DNA of 64,000 nt, taken from assembly GCA_050084985.1 (NCBI GenBank), contig JBITNC010000001.1, positions 1,240,001-1,304,000 on the forward strand, written 5' to 3'. A model generated the notes under the pieces. It saw only the letters and a list, made by a program, of their open reading frames with translations, was not told where the DNA came from and ran no database searches. Made by a program: the position numbers and the translations under genes. This DNA comes from Nageia nagi. Taxonomy: Eukaryota > Pinophyta. Below, in pieces: positions 37,009 through 48,362 of the stretch (the first letter of the stretch is position 1; every line of letters begins with the position of its first letter).

Positions 37009-40000
37009 TCAAGAATAAAAAGGATGAAGATGGATGATATTGATAGGCTCAAGTTCTTCTCATCCTCATAAATCTATGTGGTGGTACACATTCAAACCAA
37101 TATTGTGCTTAACAATGTAGGGACCTAGCCAATTAGGGGTGAACTTGTCCCTAAGAGGATGCTCAAGGTGGGATTGTTGTTGATTCTCTTTGAGAACAAG
37201 GTCACCTATTTGAAAGTCACAAGGTTGAATCTTCATATTAAATGCTCTCTTGAGATTCTCTTGATAAACTTTATGATTTTCATTCATATTGATGCATCTC
37301 TCATTAAGCAAAGTAAGTTGATCTAGTCAAGCTTGATGAGTCTCTTTGTTAAGGATAAGGTCCTTGAGTGACATGCATAAGGAAGGGATCTCAAGCTCAA
37401 GAGGTATGAAAGCTTCAACATCATAGATAAGGGAAAAAGGAGTAAGACCCATTGGCATCTAAATGCTAGTGTGATGTACCCACAAATCATATGTGAGACA
37501 CTCATACCAATTACAATTATTATAATTGATCATTTCTTAAGAATCATGACAACTATCTTATTGGTGGTTTTGAATTGGCTGTTACCTTGAGGGTAATAAG
37601 GTATAAATAATGATTTCTTAATATGATATTAATTATGCATTATCCTCACATGTTTATACTTAAAATTAGGACCATTATTAGTAAGGATCCTAGCAAGAAT
37701 ATCGAATCGACATATGATATGAGTCTTTATAAAAGATGCAATCTTAGGACCCATAGTAGAGACTAGAGGAACTACCTTAACCAACTTGGTAAGATACTCA
37801 ATGGTAGTGATAATGAACTTATGCTTGCCAAACAAAGGAGGAACAAACTAACCAATAATATCAAAACCCCATTGGGTGAAAGGCCATATGGCTTGGATAG
37901 GATGAAGAGATTGATACGGGATATGCTAAATATGAGCATGTTGCTAACACTTGATGCACCTTTAATCATATTTATTACAATCATATTCCATGGTCAACCA
38001 ATAATAACATATGTAGGATGCATTTATCAATAGTAGTGTCATTAAAGTGTCCACCATAAATACCATCATGATAATCTAACATGGTAATTTGTTGGTCGTA
38101 AAGCTCAAGATAATGAAGGAGGATTCCATTGAAGGATTTCTTATAGAGGACATAACCTAAATGAATGTATTGAGTATCATGATGCTTGAAAGTGCACTTC
38201 TCACTAGGAGATATATTGAGAGGAAGGGCATTCCACTTGAGGTACTCATGAAGTTGCTTGTACCATAAGTATTGAGACTCAATCAAGATCTCATTGACAC
38301 TAGCTTTGGCAAGGGGAGAAGATGAAGGTGAATTAAGGGAGGACTCCTTAATAGTCACAACTTTCACATATTGAAAGCATCAATTAGGATTAGGTGTAAT
38401 AAGTTATCCTAAGGAATCCATGGTGTCTACAAACCAATTAGAAGACCTAGGGTTGACTCAATTTTATAAGCTTTGAAATACTTAATGAGTTTGACAACTT
38501 CCTATCTATAATACTTAAGAAGCTCTCATTATGACATTGATAGACTCCAAGGATTTGGTTAATGAATAAGAGAGAATTTCCATAGATTATGAGTCTCTCA
38601 ATCTTAAGCTTTAGGGTAGTCCTAAGACCTAGGATCAAGACTTCATACTCTACATTGTTATTGGTGCAAGAAAAAGCTCAACTTAAAGGAATAGGAGATA
38701 GGGACACCTTGAGGTGTGAATAAAATAACTCATGCACTATTCCCTTTCTCACACTTGGATCTATCAAAATACATAGTCATTTCAAAGTCCTTGTGAGTAT
38801 CAAAAAAGGATGAATGGTGAGATAGCACTTAATATTGTTAAAAGTTTATTGCCACTTCTCATTCCACTTTAAGACAATACCCTTCTTCAAGAGCTCATTG
38901 AAAGGATGATACTTATCTAAAAGTTGAGCTATGAAATGAAAAAATGGCTAGGATCTCATGAGGAGGAGGCATATCAACTATGGATTTGACCTTTTTAGGA
39001 TCAATCTCAATGCCTTGATTAGACATAATGAAACCTAAAAGCTTCCCTGATGTGAAACCAAAGACACACTTCTTAAGATTCAACCTAACATTATGCTCAA
39101 GAAGATGATGAAAGATATTGTGAAGAACATCCCAATGTCCTTCACATGTCTTGGACTTAGCTAAAATATCATTAACATAATCTTTTACAATGTCATGCAT
39201 CATGTTGTGGAAGATATATGTCATGGTTCTTCGATAGGTGGCTCTAGCATTCTTAAGATCAAAAGGCATAACCCTATAGCAATAGGTTCCCCAAGGGGTG
39301 ATGAAGGCTATTTTATATTGATCTTTGGGACTAATCCAAATTTGGTTGTAGCTAAAAAAATCATCCATAAGGGATAACATCTCATATCTTGTGGTATTAT
39401 TAATAAAGATATTGATATTGGGTAGAGGAAAGTCTTCCTTAGAACATGCCTAGTTAAGATCACAAAAATTTGTGCAAATATAGATATGGCCATTAGGTTT
39501 ATTGATAAGAACCATATTGGAAACCCACTTGGGATAATCAATAAGTTTGATGAATTAAGCCTTAAAAAACTTTTGAAGCTCATCCTTGGTCAAAAGAGAC
39601 TGGGTTAAATTAACTTTCATAGGATTTTGCTTCACTGGTTTGGCATCATGATAAGTTATGATGTTATGCACTATAAGGTTTAGATCTAATCCCAGCATAT
39701 CATCACAACTAAAGGTAAAGAGTTTAAGACAATTAATATGGATCTATCTAACTCACATTTTGACTCAATTAAAATATTGCTAACATAAATGATCTTAGGG
39801 TTCTTAGGATCATCACTAATGGTGATCTTCACTAAGCCCCTAACATGAATGTGGGATCCTTATTCAAGTTTTTTAATAACGGTAATATATGAGTAATCAT
39901 CATTAGTGGGATCAAAGATAGATGACACAAAAATTGACAAAGATGCCTCATCAAAGGATTAATGAGGGGAAATATAAATATCACTTGGTGAAAATAACCC

Positions 40001-41231
40001 TGATGCTAGAAAAGAGAAATCCACATATTTAGGACCAACAACAATCAAAGAGTCACCATCAAGGGGATGATAAAAAGGATCTAACTCATGAAATGAGACC
40101 TTGTTGACCAAAATAACCAAGTTTGAAGATAAAGGGTTGTCAAAGAAATCCAAAGGAATAGATTAATCTGATGAGATAGGACTAGAAGGACCAAAATAAA
40201 GACCAACATCATCAACATCAAAAGACTAATCATGAATTTCAAGATTGGAAAACTCCTCTTCAAGCATAAAAGATTTAGGACCCTTAAAACCAAGGCCTTG
40301 TTTTTCATGACTAGCTTGAAAAATAGTTTAAAAGGCATGGAGCATACCTTGCTCATACTTGCCTAATGCATAACCTTACCACTTCCAATTTTAAAAATAT
40401 AATCAAATAAAGTTAGGAAAAGACAAGTAATCAATATTCACATAATATTTCTCCTTCAAAGGATGGTAAAAAGGGACATTAGATGAAGAATCAACACCAA
40501 CATAAATAAAAAATACTACTTGGGACTTCAACCTAAAAGAATCATAGACCTAATAGTGATAGAGAAATCCTAAGGGTGGCCAAAATCCTTAACTAATTTG
40601 ATGTTACATGATACATTCTCAATTTAATATTCCCCAAAATCGAGGTAGGAATATTGCACCAAAATAGGGTAAGGATTAGAATCATCACCGTCATCATCCT
40701 TATCTTGGTTGACATGATCAAATGAAGAGGCATGATACTCGATAGGTGATTTTCCATTGGGATGTGTAGGGTGAGGTACATCCAATGGAGATGATGAGGA
40801 TGAAGCTGTTGACCCAAGAGATAAAATAGGATGATGATGTGATGATTAGGGATCTTATGCACTAGATGATGCTTGATTGGGATTATTTTTCATAAGGATA
40901 GTGATGGGAAATAAGCTCGGTAAAAAAATGGATCAGGAGCTTGAATAAGGTTGCAATGGGTAAAAGGGTTGGGATCCATTGGAATATAATGGATCTTACC
41001 ACCATGCAAGTACTTGAAGCAACCACATCTCAAGGATAAAATACCCTCCATATCATCAATCCAAGATTGACCTAAAAGAATGTTATATTGCATCTTACCT
41101 TAAACAACATGACAAGATGTAGGAATTGATCTCACTCCAACCTTAATAGGAATAACCACAAATCCAAAGGTGGTATACAAAGTGTTGAACATGAAGGCCT
41201 TGATGGCCAAAGTGGGAGCACTCAAGTATGA
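37009..41231 (-). pseudogene. gag-pol: Element C pol: protease C-terminus to integrase
   Basis: This is the downstream part of C's polyprotein after interruption by B. From 41231 it reads the protease C-terminal half (YNILLGQSWIDDMEG, about 41090-41045), a linker, reverse transcriptase (39650-38900; MLSLMDDFFSYNQIWISPKD), RNase H regions including LIIYGNSLLFINQ (about 38590-38555), and integrase (38050-37560) ending EPINIIHLHPFYS at 37009. The catalytic motifs have changed: YVDD is YVND (39168-39179), the DSLL aspartate of the second RNase H is Asn (38576-38578), integrase second Asp is Asn (37677-37679) and the third residue Glu is Lys (37569-37571). Several frameshifts occur. It is about 40-60 percent similar to A/B by eye, so C is a related but distinct family. 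Confidence 0.85.
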
Positions 41232-41236
41232 CATAG
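41232..41236. repeat. Target-site duplication of B, left copy (CATAG)
   Basis: CATAG directly precedes TGTTGC of B and recurs at 58973-58977 after TCTACA. It lies inside C's protease frame. Confidence 0.92.
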
Positions 41237-42081
41237 TGTTGCAGTGAAAATAGAGCTGGAATGTAGAATAACATAAAATAAAATTATTCTTCAATCTTCA
41301 CTGAACCTCAAATAGTGTGAAATAGATATAAATGTTGTTATTGCAAATTGATATTGATTTTTAGTTCAAACTACAATTTGCCCTTGGAAGGGACTTTTAC
41401 AAATGCCATTTACCAAAATAAGAGTGTTAGATCTCCATTGTTTTTGATTTGCTTGCTTCTCTCTTTGATGTGGACAACCTGTAAATCCTACACACATGCA
41501 AAAGATAATAACATCAAAGCATCTATGTATGACGTGTATTAAGTTGAAAATAGCATAAAATAATAAAAGGTATGAGCTCACAAGATTTTGGTAGCATTAC
41601 CCTACTTCAAAATTGGGTCAAAATTGTTGTTCTTAGATGGATCCCTATTGCTTTGTATTAGCTTGTATTTATAGATTTTGGGTGAGACGTTCCAATGCAG
41701 GTAAGAGGAAGTGAAAAGCCATCGTAGGTCGTAACTGACCCCCTCTATCCACATCATCTTGGAAGAATGAAATATTTCAAATTTCTTTTGGTTTTTTTGT
41801 TTGGCTGTTACAGATTCACCGATGACTGGAAGATGAACATTGGCAACTGGCTCAAAACACCGATGATTGCAAGGCGAATGCCGACGATTGATTAACAATA
41901 TTAAAATGAATGCCTAATAGTCAAATTTTATCGAAAAGGGGTTATGTGACCACTTATTTTGCATGTACTCAATGAGAGCTATCCAATAATATGGTTTTTT
42001 AAACCTATTTTGTATTGTCACAACAAGTTATGATTATTCCAATGTTTACTAGTTAAAGAGGGACATTTTTAGGTGTCTACA
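41237..42081 (-). repeat. 3' LTR of element B
   Basis: 845 bp with TG...CA ends, pairing with 58128-58972. The motif region (about 41811-41900) accounts for a large share of the differences between the two LTRs. Confidence 0.93.
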
Positions 42082-42095
42082 TTTTGTCCCTTTTT
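42082..42095 (-). other. Polypurine tract of B
   Basis: The minus strand reads AAAAAGGGACAAAA directly before the 3' LTR; A has the same tract with GGGG. Confidence 0.78.
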
Positions 42096-42776
42096 GAATT
42101 ATCAACCGAGACTGTGGTTGATGATTTCAAAAATATAGAATGAGAAGCTTTGTTACTTGATTGTGATATAAGTTTTGACTCAATTTCTTAGATGAATCAA
42201 ATTATGATAAAATGTGTTTTCATTTTACATTTGATGTAGTTTTGAAAACAAATTTTAATATACCTCAGAAGTGATTATTTTCGGTATGACAATGTGTTAA
42301 GCTTGTGTGACAATTGCATGACATTTCTGTTATGTCATTCTACATGTCTAAGTGCACATGTACTGTATAAGTCTTCTTTAGTATATGGGTTTTGATGGTG
42401 TTGTCCTTTATCTTGACAACAGGGTTTCAAGATGATCTTTTGTAACAATGATACATCACATTTTATCATCTTTGATTTTCTTGACCAATTTAAGGCTGTA
42501 TTTGAGAAAATTTTAATGTTCTCATGGCTATTCATAAATGCAACATTTTACATCCAATCATTGATGTTTAGTGATAGTCACCAGCATCCATCTTCAAGTC
42601 ACCGATGTTTAGTAACAGTCACCGGCATTCGTATTTAGGTCATCGGTGTTTCAAAAAGAAAAAGTTTTAACTTTTTCTTATTCATTTCTTTTTAGCTATC
42701 ACTTTCATTGTCTACCAGAACCATTTTTCATTGCTATTTTGTTGATTTCCAACCATTGATATTCATCATAGTCACC
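42096..42776 (+). other. Upstream region of antisense PMD gene in B
   Basis: Non-coding and homologous to 18589-19279 in A. It includes about four copies of the 20-bp motif (42555-42650). It presumably holds the promoter of the PMD gene, which I cannot place. Confidence 0.5.
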
Positions 42777-45180
42777 ATGCCTCCACGTAGATGCTCTATT
42801 GGCCATTCATGACCTATCCGAGAAGAGGTAGGGTTTTGAAATAACCTTATTTTCTATCTTTTGTTTATAGTTTGTAATTTAACCATGTAATTTCAAAATT
42901 GAGACCATGAATGACATTTGAAAATTATTTTTCTTATTTCTATCAGAAAAAATTTGTAGATTAGGCTTTTATTTCTATTTTTTGTAAAAAATTTTATGAT
43001 TCTACTGTAGTCGATGACCTAAGTCAAACAGCTGACAGAGTCACTGACGTTTGGAATGCGAACACCGGTGACTGAGTCTCACCTATTAGAAACATTGATG
43101 TTTCAGTATGAAATGCCATTTTTTTTTATAAGTTAAACTTTCTAACATTATACAGGTTTGAGATGTCTTTGAGCCTCAAGGTAGATATCCCTTGATTCTA
43201 CAGGAGGGTAGAGCTTTTCTAAGTCCAGCTAATCATACCTTTTTCAAGTCCATTAGTTTTGGAGTGGGTCCACACATGGGTCACATTCATTGGGAGTATC
43301 CTTTGTTAGCTGCATTGTTAGATAGATGGGATGCAATTACATGTACTTTTCATCTTCTGATAGGAGAGATGACGGTCACAGTAGAGGATATTCATAGATT
43401 ATATAAACTTCCTATTCATGGACAAAGGATTTTGCCTATGGTGGATAGGAGAGGAGCTTTACCTACCATTTCTTATTTATATGGAGCCACTTAGGTTGAC
43501 ACTATTATTTCTAAGATTATCTAAGGTGGCATCAGATATTATCAGTATTGGATGGAGGATCAGCAGGGGGTGATCCATTTTTCATATTTGATGGGTTTGG
43601 TACAGTGTTATGCTCTCCCTGATACTGGTAGTGGGAGGTTTTCATGGTTGTTATTGCCCATTATTACAGATATGATATGGCATGGTACAGTGTATGCTTG
43701 GGCACCCACATTGTTAGCTTAGATTTATAAAGAGCTATTCTTTTATTCATAGGGGCATAGGGCCTCTTTATCAGTTACTGTCACTTTACAGGTGTGGGCC
43801 TATGAGCATATAGCTATGGCTCATCCTTCAGGATTACTGATGCCTAGGTTTGGTAGCCACTTGGATCACGAGGTGGGCATAGTCAGATGGCATGAGGATT
43901 ATTTTATTCACCCATCAAATGGAGTCCATCAAGATGTGGGTTATTACCACCACATGCTTAGTCACTTGATTCCCGATCAAGTGAGATTCAGACCTTACCA
44001 TTTGTATCCTGTGTGGAGAGAGCTCACAGCTAAGCTTATTGGCATCCAGCAGCCATGTGTTTTGAGTGGTCATCAAGCAAATTTTTTGGAGTACTTTCAT
44101 TTTGAGTGAGTGCATCATCAATTTAGCTTGGTTTAGGATGTGCTTGCCCCATCAATGCCGTATCAGCATGAGGGCACTATCTCAGCCGAGGGTGTATAGC
44201 CACTGGTTTATGCAGAGCCTGATCCTACTTAGGAGGAGGGACCATTGGAGGATGATATCAAAGAGGATAATGTAGGAGTGTCTAAGGCATTTAGGGCCTG
44301 GTGGGAGGAGGGAGATGATGGCCTAGAGGGCGAATTGGAGGGTCGATGCATTCATCAGTGCATCGAGGTTGTTGAGGAGTTACGTGCGATAGTAGGAGAG
44401 GGAGATGTAGGCGAGGAGCCTACAGGAGCAGAGGCTATAGGAGATAAGGTTGCTGGTGAGGAGGTCATGGTGGATGCCCCTGAGAAGTTAGTTCCTAAGG
44501 AGGAGGCTATGGTTGTTGGTGAGGAGGGAGCTACCCCAGAGGTTATGCGTAGAGTCGAGGAGACTCCTACTACATAGGTTCCTAGCATTGATACTTTGCT
44601 AGGAGACATTTATGAGCTGAGACACTAGTTGGCACAGGCCCACTCACGTATGTATAGGCACAGGGCTGAGCAAGATAGATATAGATAAGAGAGAGATGAG
44701 GCTCGTTCCTCTTTATAGGGAGCTCAGGCTCATTAGTTAGGGGTAGCATCTATTTCTAGGGGTGATCCTTTAATTTTCATTCGTGGCATCTGTCAGCAGT
44801 AAGATTTTTATAGTAGTATTGTATAGACGTGGTTGATAGGTGTTCTAACTTTTACTCCTAGGACTCCCTATCCTATACCTCTAGTCAGTTATATGCCTAT
44901 AGATATTTTAGCATATCAGATAGGTAGCAATGCACAGGGCATAGTTGGATCCCTAGGTAGGACTCAGAGGTCACGAGGTTTGTCTAGCAGGAGTGGCACA
45001 CCTTGGGCATCTCCTTTAAGTGATGTTGGTTTGGTCAAGTTATGAGAAGCTCAGCATCTAGGTAGTCCTACAAGATCTATAGGCACTACTCCTCCAGGTC
45101 AGGGTATCAGCGAGACTAGTAGATGATGGAGGCGATCGAGTAGTCCTAGCAGACAAGGTAGTGGTTGGGGTAGTCCTTGA
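42777..45180 (+). pseudogene. Antisense PMD gene of element B, two exons
   Basis: Exon 1 (42777-42827) starts MPPRR and ends IREE at a GAG|GTAGGG donor, with one in-frame stop. The intron ends in ATTATACAG (43155). Exon 2 (43156-45180, 675 codons with stop) stays in one frame. The PMD core (43270-43430) reads HWEYPLLAALLDRWDA, then TFHLLIGEMTVTVEDIH and RLYKLPIHGQRILPMVDRR. The acidic region, coiled coil (IDTLLGDIYELRH) and Ser/Gly/Arg tail follow as in A. Compared with A the only length change noted in exon 2 is 15 nt, a multiple of three, in the Glu-rich region near 44440. Stops are mainly TAG or TGA at positions that are Gln, Arg or Trp in A. Confidence 0.85.
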
Positions 45181-47048
45181 GGCTACCCTTTTCATGATGT
45201 TATTTTTTACATGCTTATGAAGTTAATGGAACCTTGTAGTTTTATTTTATGATTCATGATGTTATGATGACCTTTTGATGGACTATTATGATGTATATAT
45301 AGATAGATAGATCTTGGATATTTATGGTACTTGTATGATTTTGATGCATGAGCTTTCATTCTATATATAGATTTATGATAAAATAGGTATGATGTGATGT
45401 TATGTAGATTATAATTATCTTTTAATTACTTGATGATGAATGGATGTTAATGATAGATGTAATTTTCAAAATGTATGATGCATAGATGTAATTGTGGAAT
45501 GTATGATGTATAATTTTGAGGCTATCATTTTATAATTTTTAAATAATGATAAAATGTCAATAAATTAATTTGATGATGTTACAAGTCTCAAAATTAATTT
45601 AATAATAAGTACAATTATAGTTGCAATAAACAATAAATTTAAATTGTAATTTTAATAAGTTAAGTTCTTTTAAGTTATTGATAATCATGGAATAACATAG
45701 ATGTTTAAATAAGTTAAGTTATTCAAGGATAGATTTTTATTATATTTTCACGAAATCAAATGCATCATTTTCCGCACTTAGCAATTTTACAATAGACATA
45801 ATGACATGACAAACTAGTGACTTATGAATGCATATGAACATTAACTTTATCTTGGTTAGGGGAACAATAAATAATCATTCTTATCCTTTCCAAAGAAAAG
45901 CAATTTTAATAATGTTCAAAGGTAATAGATAATAGTAAAAATAGCTTGACATGACACACTAGTGACTTATGGGTGCATATGAACATTAACTTTATCTTGG
46001 TCAGGGGAACAATAAATAATAATTCTTATCCTTTCCAAAGAAAATCAATTTTAATAATGTTCAACGATGATGATATTCTCAAAAGGAATGGGTTTAACAA
46101 AATGATACAAATAATTCTAAATAGAAATAAAATACAAATTATGACAAAATATTAGGTGATTTTAGATTAACGACCAAGTTATTATAACATCTACCTTATC
46201 TTTCTTTATTTCAAGATCTAATAACCTAAGATGATATCAAACAATATTGTTATATGTTGATAAGAAAATCTATAAACTCTAGTGTGTGCAGTGAGATTCA
46301 TTTCCCTTCTTAGATCATTTGAGATGAAATATCTTAGAGATATTAATAAGCTAGTCTATCCATATGAAATGTATAGAGGTCCATAGGAAAGAAGTTCGCT
46401 AACCAAAATGGACATATCACCACTCGTAAGGTATGCCTCATTGCAAGATAGGCGTCCATAGCCTTGATGAGGATTAACCCCTCGATCTCGCTACAACCTT
46501 GCTCTACTACCAGTCAGGCATCCATAGCCTCGGTAGGATATTGTAATCACCCAAGAATCATTGTAGCAATTTTTTTTTTACTATCAAATGATTCTTCGGT
46601 TCGAGATGGATCGAATAATAGGATAGATGCATAACTTTCACTCTTAATATCTCTTAGAATGATTTCATTCAAATTCTCTTTGAATTTTTTAATGTCGTAA
46701 GTGTTTGGAGTTTATGGATTTTCTTTCAAACACAAACTTTATGTTTTTCTATCATCTATGGTATATCATTTCTTTATGAAAGAAAAGACAAAGTGAATGT
46801 AGTGATAACAAGGAGATTATTCTAAAATGACCTTTTCACATTACACATTTACTGGATAACCACTTTTACAATGACATGCAACATATATTTACATCATACA
46901 AGGGCAGGGCACCCAATTGCCAAGTGACCTCTAGATGTTTCCATCTAGGTAGATTTTATAATTTTATAATTTTTATGCATTTTATAGTTTTCAATTTTTT
47001 AGGATTTTATAATTTTTAATTTTTTAGGATTTTATAATTTTTAATTTT
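45181..47048. other. Spacer between PMD gene and extra ORF in B
   Basis: Non-coding and homologous to 21686-23592 of A. It holds two units of the 145-bp repeat, the paired GC-richer motif (about 46445-46540) and, at its right end, three 25-bp units. Confidence 0.6.
45800..46070. repeat. 145-bp tandem repeat, two units
   Basis: Same unit as at 22190-22630 in A, which has three. Both units carry GAACATTAACTTTATCTTGG. Confidence 0.75.
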
Positions 47049-47060
47049 TTAGGATTTTAT
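47001..47060. repeat. 25-bp tandem repeat at the end of the extra ORF in B
   Basis: AGGATTTTATAATTTTTAAT recurs with starts at 47001, 47026 and 47051 (the last unit partial). It overlaps the stop codon of the extra ORF (47049-47051). A has only one unit. Confidence 0.7.
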
Positions 47061-48259
47061 AATTTTTCTAGGGAATCTATTCATGATACGTTCAAATCGA
47101 GTTTGAACTGCATTAAGATTAAATGAACAATGTGTTGAACTAAACAAAAAACTAAAATCTAATACCACTTGATTATGATAAATTTTTGGAACACAATAAT
47201 CTAAGTGTTCGGATGTCACAGTTTGTGTGATTGAGATGATTCGCTCTCGATGTTTTAAAGTCAGGTTGTGAGTACAATCAACTATTATTTTAGGCTTTTC
47301 TGTAGGCCACAGAAGATAGAAATATATCATTAAATCATATTCTAAATTAGGAGAACACCATAGTTCAAATGCGTTGATACAAATAATAACTTGATATTCA
47401 TTTACTTTGACATCCCAACCGTAAGATTCACATGTATCATAGAATGTCAAGGCCATTTTTTGTTGTATCTCAATAGGCATGGAAAAGATGTTTGAATATA
47501 AAGGAGTAGGAACGTTATAAATAACTTTCATAAAAAGATCTTTGTCATACCTACTTTTGAACCCTGGAAGATAATTTCCATTATTCTATACTCTATGTCC
47601 TTTTGATAGTTTTTCGATAATCTCATTTCTAACCCTTATTTGATTTATCGTTGCAAGCTTGGCAATACGACAAGCTTACCTTTTCTCTAATCTTCATTTC
47701 CAAATTATATGTTGCATTTGCAAGCGAGAAAATCTGTGAGTTTGCCTATAGTGTTGTTGTAACATTCTAGGAGGAAAAGCCACAAAAGCATTTGAAAAGT
47801 CATAAATTACCTTTTTATGAGGTAAATAATATAAAAGTTCATCCATCCATTCTAGGTTTTTAGTTAATTGTTTAACGTATTTCATCTTAGCTAAAAGGAG
47901 TGAATACTCTGTTAATTGACACCTTATGATGATTCTCAGTATTCCATAAGGCCATTGTAGACAAAAAGCTATTATTTCTTATGATATTCATTCCATATGG
48001 GTGAAATAGATTTGTGGGCCTAAACAAATGCAGGCTTCATATCCACAAAAAGTGACTTCCCAACCATTATTTATACCACAAAACATATGGTATGCTCTTT
48101 CAAATTGCTCATCAATGTCAATCGTAAATAATTTAAGAGATTCAAATCAAATCTATGTTTTAAATATGTTAATGCGAAATCACCTAGATATCTTGGCGGT
48201 GGAAATTGTACTTATGGTTGCACAAAGCTACCTTCAGTAGATTCCTTTACCAGATTCAT
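47049..48259 (-). pseudogene. Extra sense ORF downstream of pol in B, unidentified protein
   Basis: Homologue of the ORF at 23593-24804 in A, with ATG at 48259 and TAA at 47049. A single-base deletion near 48117 shifts the frame (AATGTCAATC against AATAGTCAATC in A). A few in-frame stops follow. The C-terminal 160 codons are fully open (47049-47531) and include SYGWDVKVNEYQVIICINAF and YLLWPTEKPKIIVDC. No family is recognised, and no membrane segment or signal peptide is seen. Confidence 0.7.
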
Positions 48260-48362
48260 CTTTTCTATTTTAATCATTAACACTTGACAAATATTAATAC
48301 TTTTATTTATTTATTATTTTAACAATAAAATAAAATAAAAGAAAACTAATGTACACTTTTTT

